DNA of 15,922 nt from Ectopseudomonas composti. GTDB lineage: Bacteria; Pseudomonadota; Gammaproteobacteria; Pseudomonadales; Pseudomonadaceae. The position numbers and the translations under genes were made by a program. Below the pieces are notes generated by a model that was given only the letters and a program-made list of their open reading frames with translations, had not been told where the DNA came from and ran no database searches. Positions 1 through 7,253 of the stretch are shown one piece after another. Each line of letters begins with the position of its first letter. Position 1 is the stretch's first letter. Location of the stretch: contig CAMPIF010000037.1 in the NCBI GenBank assembly GCA_946886245.1, positions 1 through 15,922 on the forward strand, given 5' to 3'.

Positions 1-1
1 A

Positions 2-58
2 GGTAAGGCTGGTCGAGATGGGAAACTCAATGGAAAAACAGGAAAACCAAGATGCTAA
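2..58 (+). CDS. C-terminal end of an upstream gene, probably an Rhs/polymorphic toxin (partial)
   Basis: The reading frame beginning at base 2 is open from the left edge and gives 18 codons ending in TAA at 56-58. The tail is Gly/Lys-rich and basic (it contains GRDGKLNGKTGKPR). Its stop overlaps the ATG of the next gene by 7 bases (ATGCTAA), the tight coupling usual for toxin/immunity pairs. The AT-rich composition matches the next gene. A scrap of Rhs core sequence about 480 bases downstream supports the idea that this is the variable toxin end of an Rhs protein. The toxin domain lies outside the window, so its activity cannot be named. It could also be the end of an unrelated gene. Confidence 0.5.
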   Translation, partial: GKAGRDGKLNGKTGKPRC

Positions 59-426
59 TAAATGAATTGCCTACAGAAAAGAAAATTAAGATTTCAGATG
101 TAATAGAAATCTTTTTAGTAAAAATAAAGAAAGATAAAGGTATCGACGAGTGTGATGATAATTTTTGCATCTACACGGAGCAATATGCGACCCTCTTAAA
201 GCACGATACAGAGTGTTACATTGACCGCTATCCAGATGGTGATGAAAATGGAAATGATGTGTATCCACTTTTTGCAAGGGAAAAAAAACTTTCCCTTGTG
301 TACTATGGAGAGCATTTTTTAAACGTCATTGATGTTGCCTTAGATAAAAAAGAAGATATACATGTAGATGATGTTCTCAGGTCTTTAAATTATTACTCAG
401 AAAAAGATGATTATTTAGATTTGTGA
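52..426 (+). CDS. Small acidic protein, likely immunity protein of the upstream toxin
   Basis: The 124-residue product is rich in Asp, Glu and Lys. It has no signal peptide and no membrane segment, so it should be cytoplasmic. The start ATG at 52 has an AGGA at 40-43 with 8-base spacing and lies inside the last codons of the preceding gene. The ending, with a Tyr-Tyr and the acidic tail KDDYLDL, resembles as far as I remember small Rhs-associated proteins of the DUF7716 type; I could not test this. The gene is strongly AT-rich and uses A/T-ending codons unlike every other gene here, which points to horizontal acquisition. Translational coupling, small size, acidity and the downstream Rhs scrap suggest it neutralises the cognate toxin by binding it. 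Function is inferred from context only. Confidence 0.6.
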   Translation: MLINELPTEKKIKISDVIEIFLVKIKKDKGIDECDDNFCIYTEQYATLLKHDTECYIDRYPDGDENGNDVYPLFAREKKLSLVYYGEHFLNVIDVALDKKEDIHVDDVLRSLNYYSEKDDYLDL

Positions 427-536
427 TGGTGTGGATGGTTTGCGGTGGAAAAAAGAGGCAAGGAACATTCGGGTACAGACCACGATTAGTCCCATAAAAC
501 TCGGTTTGTCGCTGAGCAATCCCAGTTGCTGCCCTG
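427..536. other. Composition-transition segment with no gene
   Basis: This short stretch links the AT-rich immunity gene to GC-rich Rhs-derived sequence, and I see no convincing gene in it. Bases 471-493 carry an imperfect palindrome: GGGTACAGAC at 471-480 faces AGTCCC at 488-493. The core CAGACCACGAT resembles a phrase often seen flanking Rhs genes and small transposase loci in Gram-negative bacteria. That likeness is from memory only. Confidence 0.3.
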
Positions 537-668
537 CGCCTGCTCAGCGAGACCCGCGCCGGCCGGCGCAGCCTCTACCTCTACGACGAAGGCAGCTACG
601 ACCCGCTGGCGCGCATCGTTCTCATGTCTGCCGCTATGGCAAAAGGCTTACACGCCGAAGCGCAATGA
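516..668 (+). pseudogene. Displaced Rhs core fragment (remnant)
   Basis: The frame through 537-617 encodes LLSETRAGRRSLYLYDEGSY followed by DPLARI. This is the conserved phrase of Rhs/YD-repeat proteins, usually of the form 'LLxE...LYLYEPGSFxPLARV', found just before the variable C-terminal toxin. The frame is open only from 516 to the TGA at 666-668, and the match decays after about 617. The segment is GC-rich, unlike the immunity gene just upstream, and lies on the same strand. Such orphan pieces are known downstream of rhs loci, where an older C-terminal end was pushed aside when a new toxin/immunity module recombined in. It has no start codon of its own and is not expected to be functional. 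Confidence 0.75.
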
Positions 669-789
669 GCCTCTCCCGCCGCATGCGTAGGCTGGCTAAT
701 CTACACACACCTGCCGGGAACTGGATGTCCCGGGTCAAGGAAGACAGACCGCGCCAGGATGGCAAACGACAGGATGTCGGAAGGTCATT
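669..789. other. Gene-free stretch after the Rhs remnant
   Basis: I see no credible coding region here. Together with 816-927 it separates the Rhs remnant from the diguanylate cyclase stop. Open frames exist on both strands, but they look like random high-GC frames and show no recognisable motif or ribosome binding site. Confidence 0.5.
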
Positions 790-815
790 AAAAAACCCGC
801 TTCGGCGGGTTTTTT
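790..815. terminator. Bidirectional intrinsic terminator
   Basis: There is a perfect hairpin with stem CCCGC (796-800), loop TTCG (801-804) and stem GCGGG (805-809), flanked by six A on the left and six T on the right. The A and T runs extend the pairing and supply a U-tract in either direction. It can therefore end transcripts from the Rhs side on the plus strand. It can also end transcripts from the diguanylate cyclase gene, whose stop lies 112 bases away on the minus strand. Confidence 0.85.
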
Positions 816-927
816 GTTGCCTGCAAAAAATCGGGTCAGGCTGCGCGGCGGCCAAGCATGGTTCAACGCTGCCGGGAGACCGGTGAGAGGTTCCATCGAG
901 CATCGCCGGCCAGTTTCCGCAATTGCC

Positions 928-2079
928 TTACTGCGCCGTAGCCAGTACCTGCGTATTGCGCCCGGCATGCTTGGCGCGATAGAGCGCGCCGTCGGCCTTG
1001 AGCAGCATGCTGGTGATGTCAACGTCCAGGGCGGGTGTCAGCCCGTAAACACCGGCACTGAAGCTCAAGTCGATGTGCTTGCCGTCAACCGGCGCCGGGT
1101 GCTGGGTTAGGGATTGGCGCAACTGATCCACCAGCTCCAGCGCGCCGCTGGCGTCGGTGCCGGGCAGGATCAGCAGGAATTCCTCACCACCGTAACGACC
1201 AATGCTGTCGTTACGCCGCAGACGCTGCTGAAGATGGTCCGCGCAGTGCCTGAGCACGTCATCGCCAACCAGGTGGCCATGGCTGTCGTTGATCTGCTTG
1301 AAGTGATCCAGGTCGAGCATGGCGATGGACAGTGGTGTGTGTTGACGGCGAGCACGCTCCAGTTCGTCGGTGAGTCGCTCGAGTATCGCCAGGCGATTGG
1401 GCAGCCGGGTAAGCGTGTCACGCAGGGCGGTCTGCCGCAGTTCCGATTCGATACGCTCGCGCGACAGCAGCACCAGGCCGAAGGAGAACATGATGATGGT
1501 GGCGGCGCCGAGGGCGACCGATACGGTCTGCTTCAGGTTGCTCACGTCGTAGTGCATCTCTGCCGGCGCGCCGCTGAGGATGACCGCTACGCGAATGCCC
1601 AGCCCGAACAGGCTGATGCCTGCGCCAATGATCAGGATGCGATGGGCACGGCCACCTGCCACGGTATGGATGCGGCTCAGGCGCAGGATCACCAGGCATT
1701 GCGTGAACAGCAGCAGGCAGGCCACCAGCTGGCGGGGTTCCTGGGTGTCGACCAGCAGGCTGAGCAGCACGCCCAGCAGCAGCGGAAAGGCGAAGGCCAA
1801 CCGCCAGGGCGGGCGCCGACCATGGATCAGCGGCAGGCTGACGGTGTAGAACGCCAGTGCCGTCGACAGCAGGGTGTTGGCCAGCACATAGGTCAGCCAA
1901 ATCGAAGCCTGCCCGAACAGGGTGAAGCCGATGTAGGCCAGCGCGTGGGAAAGCATGCCCAAACCCGTGGTGAGCATGCCGTCGCGGTGACGCAACTGGC
2001 CGACCAGGATCAGGCAACTGCCCATGATCACGGCGACCAGCGCGACGGCTCCGAACAGGGTCTGGGTGTGGGCGATCAT
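928..2079 (-). CDS. Membrane-bound diguanylate cyclase (GGDEF domain)
   Basis: This 383-residue protein should make the second messenger cyclic di-GMP from two GTP at the inner membrane. About seven hydrophobic segments fill residues 7-205 and form an N-terminal membrane sensor of unrecognised family. The GGDEF domain follows from about residue 212. It has the DTLTRLPNR entry motif (221-229), DLDHFKQIND (256-265) and the active-site GGEEF at 297-301. An inhibitory-site motif RRND (288-291) sits at the canonical distance before the active site, so product feedback is expected. No EAL domain is present. The ATG at 2079 is preceded by AGAAGG at good spacing. The gene follows the CdsA-like gene after 68 bases on the same strand and may be read from the lipid operon. 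A small GAGTT/AACTC inverted repeat (2100-2113) lies just upstream. Confidence 0.93.
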   Translation of the reverse strand: MIAHTQTLFGAVALVAVIMGSCLILVGQLRHRDGMLTTGLGMLSHALAYIGFTLFGQASIWLTYVLANTLLSTALAFYTVSLPLIHGRRPPWRLAFAFPLLLGVLLSLLVDTQEPRQLVACLLLFTQCLVILRLSRIHTVAGGRAHRILIIGAGISLFGLGIRVAVILSGAPAEMHYDVSNLKQTVSVALGAATIIMFSFGLVLLSRERIESELRQTALRDTLTRLPNRLAILERLTDELERARRQHTPLSIAMLDLDHFKQINDSHGHLVGDDVLRHCADHLQQRLRRNDSIGRYGGEEFLLILPGTDASGALELVDQLRQSLTQHPAPVDGKHIDLSFSAGVYGLTPALDVDITSMLLKADGALYRAKHAGRNTQVLATAQ

Positions 2080-2147
2080 GTCGGCCTTCTTGTTCTCAGG
2101 AGTTGCTTAACTCTAGTGCAATCCTGTGTCCCAGTACTTGCGTCAGG

Positions 2148-3080
2148 TCAGGCCCACCAGTAGCGCACCATATGGAAGAACACCGGCGCGGCGAAGCACA
2201 CCGAATCGAGGCGGTCGAGCATGCCGCCGTGCCCTTCGATCATGTGGCCCCAGTCCTTCACCCCACGGTCGCGCTTGATCGCCGACATCACCAGGCCGCC
2301 GGCAAAACCCAGCAAGCACACCAGCAGGGCGAACAGTGCGGCCTGCCAGAAGGCGAACGGAGTGATCCAGCAGAGCATGGCGCCGATCAGGGTGGCCAGT
2401 GCCACGCCGCCGACAAAGCCTTCCACGGTTTTCGAGGGTGAGAGGTTGGGCGCGATCTTGTGTTTGCCGGCCAGCTTGCCGCACACGTACTGCAGCACGT
2501 CGGAGAGCTGCACGACGATGATCAGCCAGGCGATCAGCAGCAGGTTGCGCCCCTCGTAGCCGGGAATGTCCAGGGTCAGCAAGGCGGGCACCGAGGAGAT
2601 GCAGTAAACCGCGATCATCAGGCCCCACTGCACCTTGGCCGCACGTTCGAGGTAACGGGTGGTGTCGCCGCCCAGCGAGGCGAGGATCGGCAGCAGCAGG
2701 AACAGGTAGACCGGGATGAAGATGGCGAACAGGCCGTACCAGCCGAAGGCGATCAGCACGTACTGCATCGGCAGGGCAAAGTAGAAGGCTGCCACCAGCG
2801 CCGGGTAGTCGCTGCGCCGGGTCGGCGTCAGGGTCATGAACTCGCGCAGGGCATAGAAGGAGACGAAGTAGAACAGCACCACAACGCCGGTGTTGCCGAA
2901 CAGGAAGGCGATGCCGATCACCAGCACCATCACCCACCAGGCGTTGATCCGCGCGTTGAGGTTGTCGACCACCGGGTTGGGGCGGTCGCCGCTGCGTTTC
3001 TTGAGGATGAAGCCGACCAGGCTGGCCAGCAGGAGCAGGGCACCGATACCGGCGAATAACAGCAGGGTATTACGATCCAT
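2148..3080 (-). CDS. ynbB: CdsA-like phosphatidate cytidylyltransferase (YnbB type)
   Basis: This 310-residue polytopic inner-membrane protein should convert phosphatidic acid plus CTP to CDP-diacylglycerol, or act on a related lipid phosphate. The CDS family signature is complete near the C-terminus: S266, K269-R270, K275-D276, H284-G-G and D289-R-L-D292. A conserved LSPSKTVEGFVGG loop lies at 213-225. About eight hydrophobic segments precede and flank it. The start at 3080 is chosen because GAGGAGG stands just upstream and the preceding acyltransferase stop is one base away; a longer frame runs back to 3179 but overlaps that gene. As the last gene of the six-gene lipid operon it is probably a second, dedicated paralogue beside the housekeeping cdsA. 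E. coli YnbB is such a paralogue and has been linked to synthesis of the glycolipid MPIase. Confidence 0.88.
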   Translation of the reverse strand: MDRNTLLLFAGIGALLLLASLVGFILKKRSGDRPNPVVDNLNARINAWWVMVLVIGIAFLFGNTGVVVLFYFVSFYALREFMTLTPTRRSDYPALVAAFYFALPMQYVLIAFGWYGLFAIFIPVYLFLLLPILASLGGDTTRYLERAAKVQWGLMIAVYCISSVPALLTLDIPGYEGRNLLLIAWLIIVVQLSDVLQYVCGKLAGKHKIAPNLSPSKTVEGFVGGVALATLIGAMLCWITPFAFWQAALFALLVCLLGFAGGLVMSAIKRDRGVKDWGHMIEGHGGMLDRLDSVCFAAPVFFHMVRYWWA

Positions 3081-3081
3081 C

Positions 3082-3702
3082 TCAGGCCTCCTCGGGTGCC
3101 AGTGCCAGCAGGGCGTTACGCGCGCGTTCCAGGAAGGCGTCCTTGCCTTCCCCCTCGATGGGCTCCAACGCAGCGCCAAAGCTCAGTGTGCATAGCAGGG
3201 GCAAGGGCAACGCCCTGCCCTTGGGCATCACCCGGTTGAGGTTGGCGATCCATACCGGCACCAGCTCCACGTCCGGGCGCGCCTGAGCCAGGTGATAAAG
3301 GCCGCTCTTGAAGGGCAGCAGCGGCTCGTCGCCGAGGTTGCGCGTGCCCTCGGGGAAGATGATCAGCGAGTCGCCGCCGTCCAGCGCGTCGAGCATCGCT
3401 TGCAGCGGGTTGGCGCCTTCCTTGCGCTCGCGGTCGACCAATACGCCGTTGAATACCTTGTTGATCAGGAAGCTGCGTACGCCCGGCTTCTGCCAGTAGT
3501 CGGCGCCGGCCACCGGTCGGGTGCGTTTGCGCAGTTCCGGCGGCAGCGAGGCCCAGAGCAGGACGAAATCGCCATGGCTACTGTGGTTGGCGTAGTACAG
3601 GCGTTGCGTTGCCTGCGCGGTGCTGCCGAGCCATAGGGCTCGTGCGCCGGTCAGCAGGCGAGCTGCCGAGGTGATGGCGAAAGCGGTCAATGCAGCGAGC
3701 AT
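3082..3702 (-). CDS. PlsC-like 1-acylglycerol-3-phosphate acyltransferase
   Basis: This 206-residue member of the glycerolipid acyltransferase family transfers an acyl chain, usually to a lysophosphatidate. The catalytic HX4D motif is NHSSHGD (39-45) and the phosphate-binding motif is FPEGTR (116-121). A further conserved block, 'VPVWIANLNRVMPKG', lies at 148-162. One hydrophobic N-terminal segment suggests membrane attachment. The ATG at 3702 has AAGGAG six bases upstream. The gene lies 9 bases after the small membrane protein gene and one base before the CdsA-like start, so the three are surely co-transcribed. It is shorter than the second PlsC in this window (255 residues) and only distantly similar. 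Context suggests it makes or remodels the phosphatidate used by the CdsA-like enzyme next to it. Confidence 0.87.
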   Translation of the reverse strand: MLAALTAFAITSAARLLTGARALWLGSTAQATQRLYYANHSSHGDFVLLWASLPPELRKRTRPVAGADYWQKPGVRSFLINKVFNGVLVDRERKEGANPLQAMLDALDGGDSLIIFPEGTRNLGDEPLLPFKSGLYHLAQARPDVELVPVWIANLNRVMPKGRALPLPLLCTLSFGAALEPIEGEGKDAFLERARNALLALAPEEA

Positions 3703-3711
3703 GGCGACTCC

Positions 3712-4146
3712 TTAAGCGAAAACGATGAAGATCCCGAGTACGACGATGACGATCTGTAGCAGCAGGCACAGCGCCTGTTTGCGTAGCAGGCCGAGTGCGC
3801 CCTGAGAGCGAAGGCTCCAGCTGCGGCCAGCCTGCTGTGCATTCTGCAGGCCCAGATTCTGTAGTGCCTGATCCAGCGCATGGGTCTGGCTGTCGAGCTG
3901 TTCACCGGCCTGGGCCAGACGTTGAAAGAGTTCGGCGTCCAGCGCCACGCGCAGCGCCCAGTATTTCTCGGCCAATCCGGTGATCAGCAGCGCGGCGCAG
4001 AGCAGCGCCAGGGTCAGGCTGGATGGCGCACCCAGCCAAGGCGCCAGGCCGAAGAGCACGGCGAGCAGGCTCAGCGCGCCGGAGCAATGATCGAGGCTGC
4101 GCCCCCGTCGCAGCAGTGCCGCGACCAGCAGCAGATCAGCCTGCAT
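3712..4146 (-). CDS. Small membrane protein of unknown function in the lipid operon
   Basis: I do not recognise a family for this 144-residue protein. Hydrophobic segments at about 22-38, 41-58 and 125-143 suggest two N-terminal membrane helices forming a hairpin and one at the very C-terminus. Between them lies a polar, probably helical cytoplasmic stretch (about 66-115) rich in Gln, Ala and Leu. The start at 4146 is preferred over one further upstream (4212) because GGAGGT lies six bases before it and the overlap with the PAP2-phosphatase gene is then only 11 bases. Its stop is 9 bases before the acyltransferase start. The constant company of lipid enzymes suggests a scaffold or accessory subunit for the membrane pathway. 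That is inference from position only. Confidence 0.75.
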   Translation of the reverse strand: MQADLLLVAALLRRGRSLDHCSGALSLLAVLFGLAPWLGAPSSLTLALLCAALLITGLAEKYWALRVALDAELFQRLAQAGEQLDSQTHALDQALQNLGLQNAQQAGRSWSLRSQGALGLLRKQALCLLLQIVIVVLGIFIVFA

Positions 4147-5473
4147 GAGCGACCTCCAGTCTGGGCCCGGCATCGAGCATGCCCTGCAGTGCGGCCAGGT
4201 GCTGCGGGCCAAGCACGATCTGCGGCCGCGCCTGGCGGATCAGCGCCACGGCTGACTCCACGCTCTGGCAGCGGCCACTGTGCAGCAGCCAGGCCGCCAC
4301 GGCGGTGGCACTGCGCGAATAACCGAGGGCGCAGCACACCAGCAACGGGCCCTCATGACGCAGACGCTCTATGGCCTCGGCGGCGCGTTGGCAGGTCAGC
4401 GCATCCGGCGCCACCAGGTCCAGTGACGGCAGGCTGCAGTAGTGCTGCGGCGTATGCAGCAGCGGCAGCTCGGCGCAGAGGTCGACCAGGGCGGTGAATC
4501 CATCGAGATCGCCTGCGGCGGGCAGGCGACCGAGATGAATGCCTTCCACCACCTGACTGGGCCCAGGCTGGCGAAGCGTCCACAGCCGCGAGTTGATCCA
4601 GGCGCCGAGCAGATAGGGGGCGAGCAACGCCGTGGCGGCCGGGCTGAGACGCCCATTGGCTTGTTTCTGGAAGCCGCCAGCACCGAACAGCAGGTAGTTG
4701 AGCGCAACCAGCGCCAGGGCCACGGCCGGCCAGAGCAGCCACAGCCAGGCACCGCCCAGCTTGACCGCGAGCACGGCGCTCAGCGTTGCGCCAAGCCCGT
4801 AGCGCAGTGCCAGGCGCCAACGGCGCGGATCGCTGGCCAGGCGTAGCTGCTTCAGCGGCGTATCGCCCTGCAGCGGCAACAGCCACAGGCAGAGGAAACC
4901 GGCCAGCGCCCCGGTGGGCACGTCGATGAAGTGGTGCTGCCAGGTGGTCAGCACGGAAATGCCGATCAGCGCCATCCACCCGTGCAGCAGGCCACGCCAG
5001 AACGGGCCGCGCGTGTGATTGGCGAACATCGCCCAGATGATCACCAGCAGGGTGATATGCAGCGACGGCGCCTGGTTGAAGGGTTTGTCGAAGCCCATCA
5101 GTACGTCGAACATCAGGCCGAAGGTGCCGTCCAGCGCGGGTCGTTCGAAGGTGAAGCGCAGTGGCCAGAGCAGGAAGCAGGCGACGCAGATCACCTGGGC
5201 GGCAAGCAGGCGCAGAGCGTGGCGATCCATTTCGCGGCGGCAGGCCGGCAGCAGGAAGGACAAACCATAGAGCAGGTCGATCGACCAGTACGGGACGATG
5301 CTCCAGGGCCACAGCGGTATCTGCGGCTCCCAGGCGAAGACCAGGCTGCCGACATCATCGCGCTGCCCGCTGAACCAGTTGGCGAAGCCGTAACTGGCGA
5401 AGAACAGCGGGCCGAGCAGCAGCAGCCAGAGTACGCCGCGCTTCCACAATCCTTGTTCGCGGGCGTGCTCCAT
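4136..5473 (-). CDS. ynbD: PAP2 / dual-specificity phosphatase fusion (YnbD type)
   Basis: This 445-residue protein joins a membrane PAP2 domain to a cytoplasmic Cys-based phosphatase. The PAP2 part (about 1-205) has APSLHIT (135-141, H139) and QHHFIDVPTG (179-188, H180 and D184), as in inositolphosphotransferase-like PAP2 proteins. The usual Arg of the last motif is Val174. More membrane segments follow to about 262. The C-terminal domain (about 305-435) carries CALGYSRS with nucleophile C381 and R387 (CX5R). The residue before the nucleophile is Cys380 rather than the usual His. The start at 5473 overlaps the stop of the hydrolase gene as TGATG; a longer frame from 5515 is less likely. It probably removes phosphate from a lipid or lipid headgroup made by this operon, by analogy with phosphatidylglycerophosphate phosphatases of the dual-specificity type. 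Confidence 0.87.
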   Translation of the reverse strand: MEHAREQGLWKRGVLWLLLLGPLFFASYGFANWFSGQRDDVGSLVFAWEPQIPLWPWSIVPYWSIDLLYGLSFLLPACRREMDRHALRLLAAQVICVACFLLWPLRFTFERPALDGTFGLMFDVLMGFDKPFNQAPSLHITLLVIIWAMFANHTRGPFWRGLLHGWMALIGISVLTTWQHHFIDVPTGALAGFLCLWLLPLQGDTPLKQLRLASDPRRWRLALRYGLGATLSAVLAVKLGGAWLWLLWPAVALALVALNYLLFGAGGFQKQANGRLSPAATALLAPYLLGAWINSRLWTLRQPGPSQVVEGIHLGRLPAAGDLDGFTALVDLCAELPLLHTPQHYCSLPSLDLVAPDALTCQRAAEAIERLRHEGPLLVCCALGYSRSATAVAAWLLHSGRCQSVESAVALIRQARPQIVLGPQHLAALQGMLDAGPRLEVAHAG

Positions 5474-7227
5474 CACTTCACCCGTTGTGCCAGGGACACA
5501 CTGAAGATGCCCCATTGGTCGATGCGCTGCGCCACCTTGCGAAAGCCGGCGGCTTCGACCAACTGATCCATCTCCGCCTGGCTGCGCCGACGCATGACCC
5601 AGGCCTGGCCGTCGCGGTGGCTGGTCAGGGCGCGGGCGATCAGCTCCAGCTGCGGGTGCCAGGGTTGGCCGGTGTAGACCAGATAACCGCCCTCCTCGAC
5701 TGCCGCCGCCAGGCCGGCCAGCGAGTCGCCGACCATCTGGTTGCTGCCGAACAGTTCGTACAGGCCGGAGACCACTGCCAGGGTCGGTTTCGGGTCGAGT
5801 GCGGCGAGGTCGTCACGGTCGAAGGCATCACCTTTGACGAAACGGGCGATATCGCCCAGGCCCTTCTGCTCGATCAAGGCATTGCCGTCGCGCACGTTGA
5901 TGTCGCTGTAGTCGCGCAGCAGGATCGAGTCGGGCCGCTGCTGCTGGCCTTCCAGCGATTCGAGGATGTAGCGGCCATGGCCGGCGGCGATATCGACGAT
6001 GCGCACCGCGCTGTCCGCCTCGCGCAGTCTGCTCATGGCCAGGCGCAGCAGCTCCTCGGCGTGCAGCTTGCGCTGGCGGATGCCACGCCAGCCAATGGAA
6101 TCCAGGTAGTTCTGGTCGATGAGTCGGCCCAGTGTGCCCTTGCCGGTGGGCTGGTTGCGGTAGACATAATCGAGCGTGCTGCCGGAATCGAAGCCGGTGT
6201 CGAAGCCCAGCTTCACCCCGGCCGACACACTGCTGCCCAGGCGCATGCCCGCGCGGGTGGCGCGCCAGTAGAGGTCACGCAGCGAGTGCTTGGGCAGCGG
6301 TGCGGCCAGCTCTTCGGCCTCGGCGCAGGTGGCGCCCAGGCGATCGGCATCGAGCAGCGAGGGGCGTGCGACCGGCTCCTCGAAATTGCGCAGGATGAAG
6401 CGCCGCGCGCGGCTCAGGGCATGGGCGCGGTCACGTTCACCAAGGGTGTCATGGAAGAAACCCGGGAGCAGGTGTTTTTCCTTGCGCAGACTGCCGAGGC
6501 GCGCGAAGAAGTCTTCCTGCGGCTTGCGGTGGACGACGAAGTCGGCACCGGAGATCAGCAACTGGGTCGGCACCTGAATCGCCTGGGCGTCGGCGACGAT
6601 ACGGTCGGCAGCTTCGTACAGACCGAGCAGCGTGGTCACCGAAATTGGCCGGGCGATCAGCGAGTCGTTCTCGAAGGAGGCGATACGCTCGGGATCGTGG
6701 CTGAGGAAGCGCGCCTTGACGTAGCTGTTGACGAAGAAGTTGCCGCGCAGGGCGTGCAACAGCTTCAGGCCGGGACGGGCGAAGGGCACGTAGAGCTTGA
6801 CCTTGAACGCCGGCGAGGCGAGTACCAGACAGCGCACCTTCGGCGCGTAGTCGTGGGCCCAGGTGGAGATGATCACCGCGCCGACGCTTTGCGCCACCAC
6901 CGCCAGGTCCTCTTCGGCGATGCCGTGCTGGCTGCCGATATGCTCGACGAAGGTCTGCACGTCACGCACGTTGGTGGCGAAGCTCGGGCTGTCGCCGCGT
7001 GCGCCGGGCGAAAGGCCATGGCCACGGGCATCCCAGGCGAAGAAGTCGCAGTGCGGCAGCTCCAGTTCGTCCACCAGGTGGGCCATGCGCCCACCGTGCT
7101 CATGGCCGCGATGAAACAGCACGACGGCCTGGCGCGGGCCATCGCCGGGCGCCGTCGCCGGCCAGTGGCGATAGCTCAGCTCGACGCCGTCATGCGTGGT
7201 GAAGCTGTGAAGTTGTACGGGGCGCAT
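5473..7227 (-). CDS. ynbC: Alpha/beta hydrolase - SAM methyltransferase fusion (YnbC type)
   Basis: This 584-residue protein has two catalytic domains. The N-terminal alpha/beta hydrolase (about 5-285) is of monoacylglycerol lipase type, with WDARGHGLSPG (65-75). The nucleophile elbow is AQSVG (S114), where most relatives have GxSxG. The probable Asp and His are D229 and H259. The C-terminal half (about 310-584) is a class I SAM-dependent methyltransferase with motif I VDIAAGHGRY (411-420) and an acidic motif near RDYSD (438-442). There is no signal peptide. The ATG at 7227 has AAGGAG six bases upstream. The gene follows the phosphatidyltransferase gene after 26 bases and overlaps the PAP2-phosphatase gene. 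Length and layout match E. coli YnbC. It may deacylate or methylate the lipid product; no substrate can be read from the sequence. Confidence 0.9.
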   Translation of the reverse strand: MRPVQLHSFTTHDGVELSYRHWPATAPGDGPRQAVVLFHRGHEHGGRMAHLVDELELPHCDFFAWDARGHGLSPGARGDSPSFATNVRDVQTFVEHIGSQHGIAEEDLAVVAQSVGAVIISTWAHDYAPKVRCLVLASPAFKVKLYVPFARPGLKLLHALRGNFFVNSYVKARFLSHDPERIASFENDSLIARPISVTTLLGLYEAADRIVADAQAIQVPTQLLISGADFVVHRKPQEDFFARLGSLRKEKHLLPGFFHDTLGERDRAHALSRARRFILRNFEEPVARPSLLDADRLGATCAEAEELAAPLPKHSLRDLYWRATRAGMRLGSSVSAGVKLGFDTGFDSGSTLDYVYRNQPTGKGTLGRLIDQNYLDSIGWRGIRQRKLHAEELLRLAMSRLREADSAVRIVDIAAGHGRYILESLEGQQQRPDSILLRDYSDINVRDGNALIEQKGLGDIARFVKGDAFDRDDLAALDPKPTLAVVSGLYELFGSNQMVGDSLAGLAAAVEEGGYLVYTGQPWHPQLELIARALTSHRDGQAWVMRRRSQAEMDQLVEAAGFRKVAQRIDQWGIFSVSLAQRVK

Positions 7228-7253
7228 GGAATCTCCTTATTCCTTGAGAGGGT

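Noticed and set aside
431..886. A 151-codon plus-strand open frame after the immunity gene
   Set aside because: It runs through the Rhs remnant in the wrong frame and across the terminator, with Arg/Pro-rich random composition and no homology I recognise.
1114..2163. A 349-codon plus-strand open frame opposite the diguanylate cyclase
   Set aside because: It is antisense to a GGEEF gene with full motifs and has no recognisable domain of its own.
3081..3179. An N-terminal extension of the CdsA-like protein
   Set aside because: The extension overlaps the acyltransferase gene and is Arg/Trp-rich. The start at 3080 has a strong GAGGAGG site.
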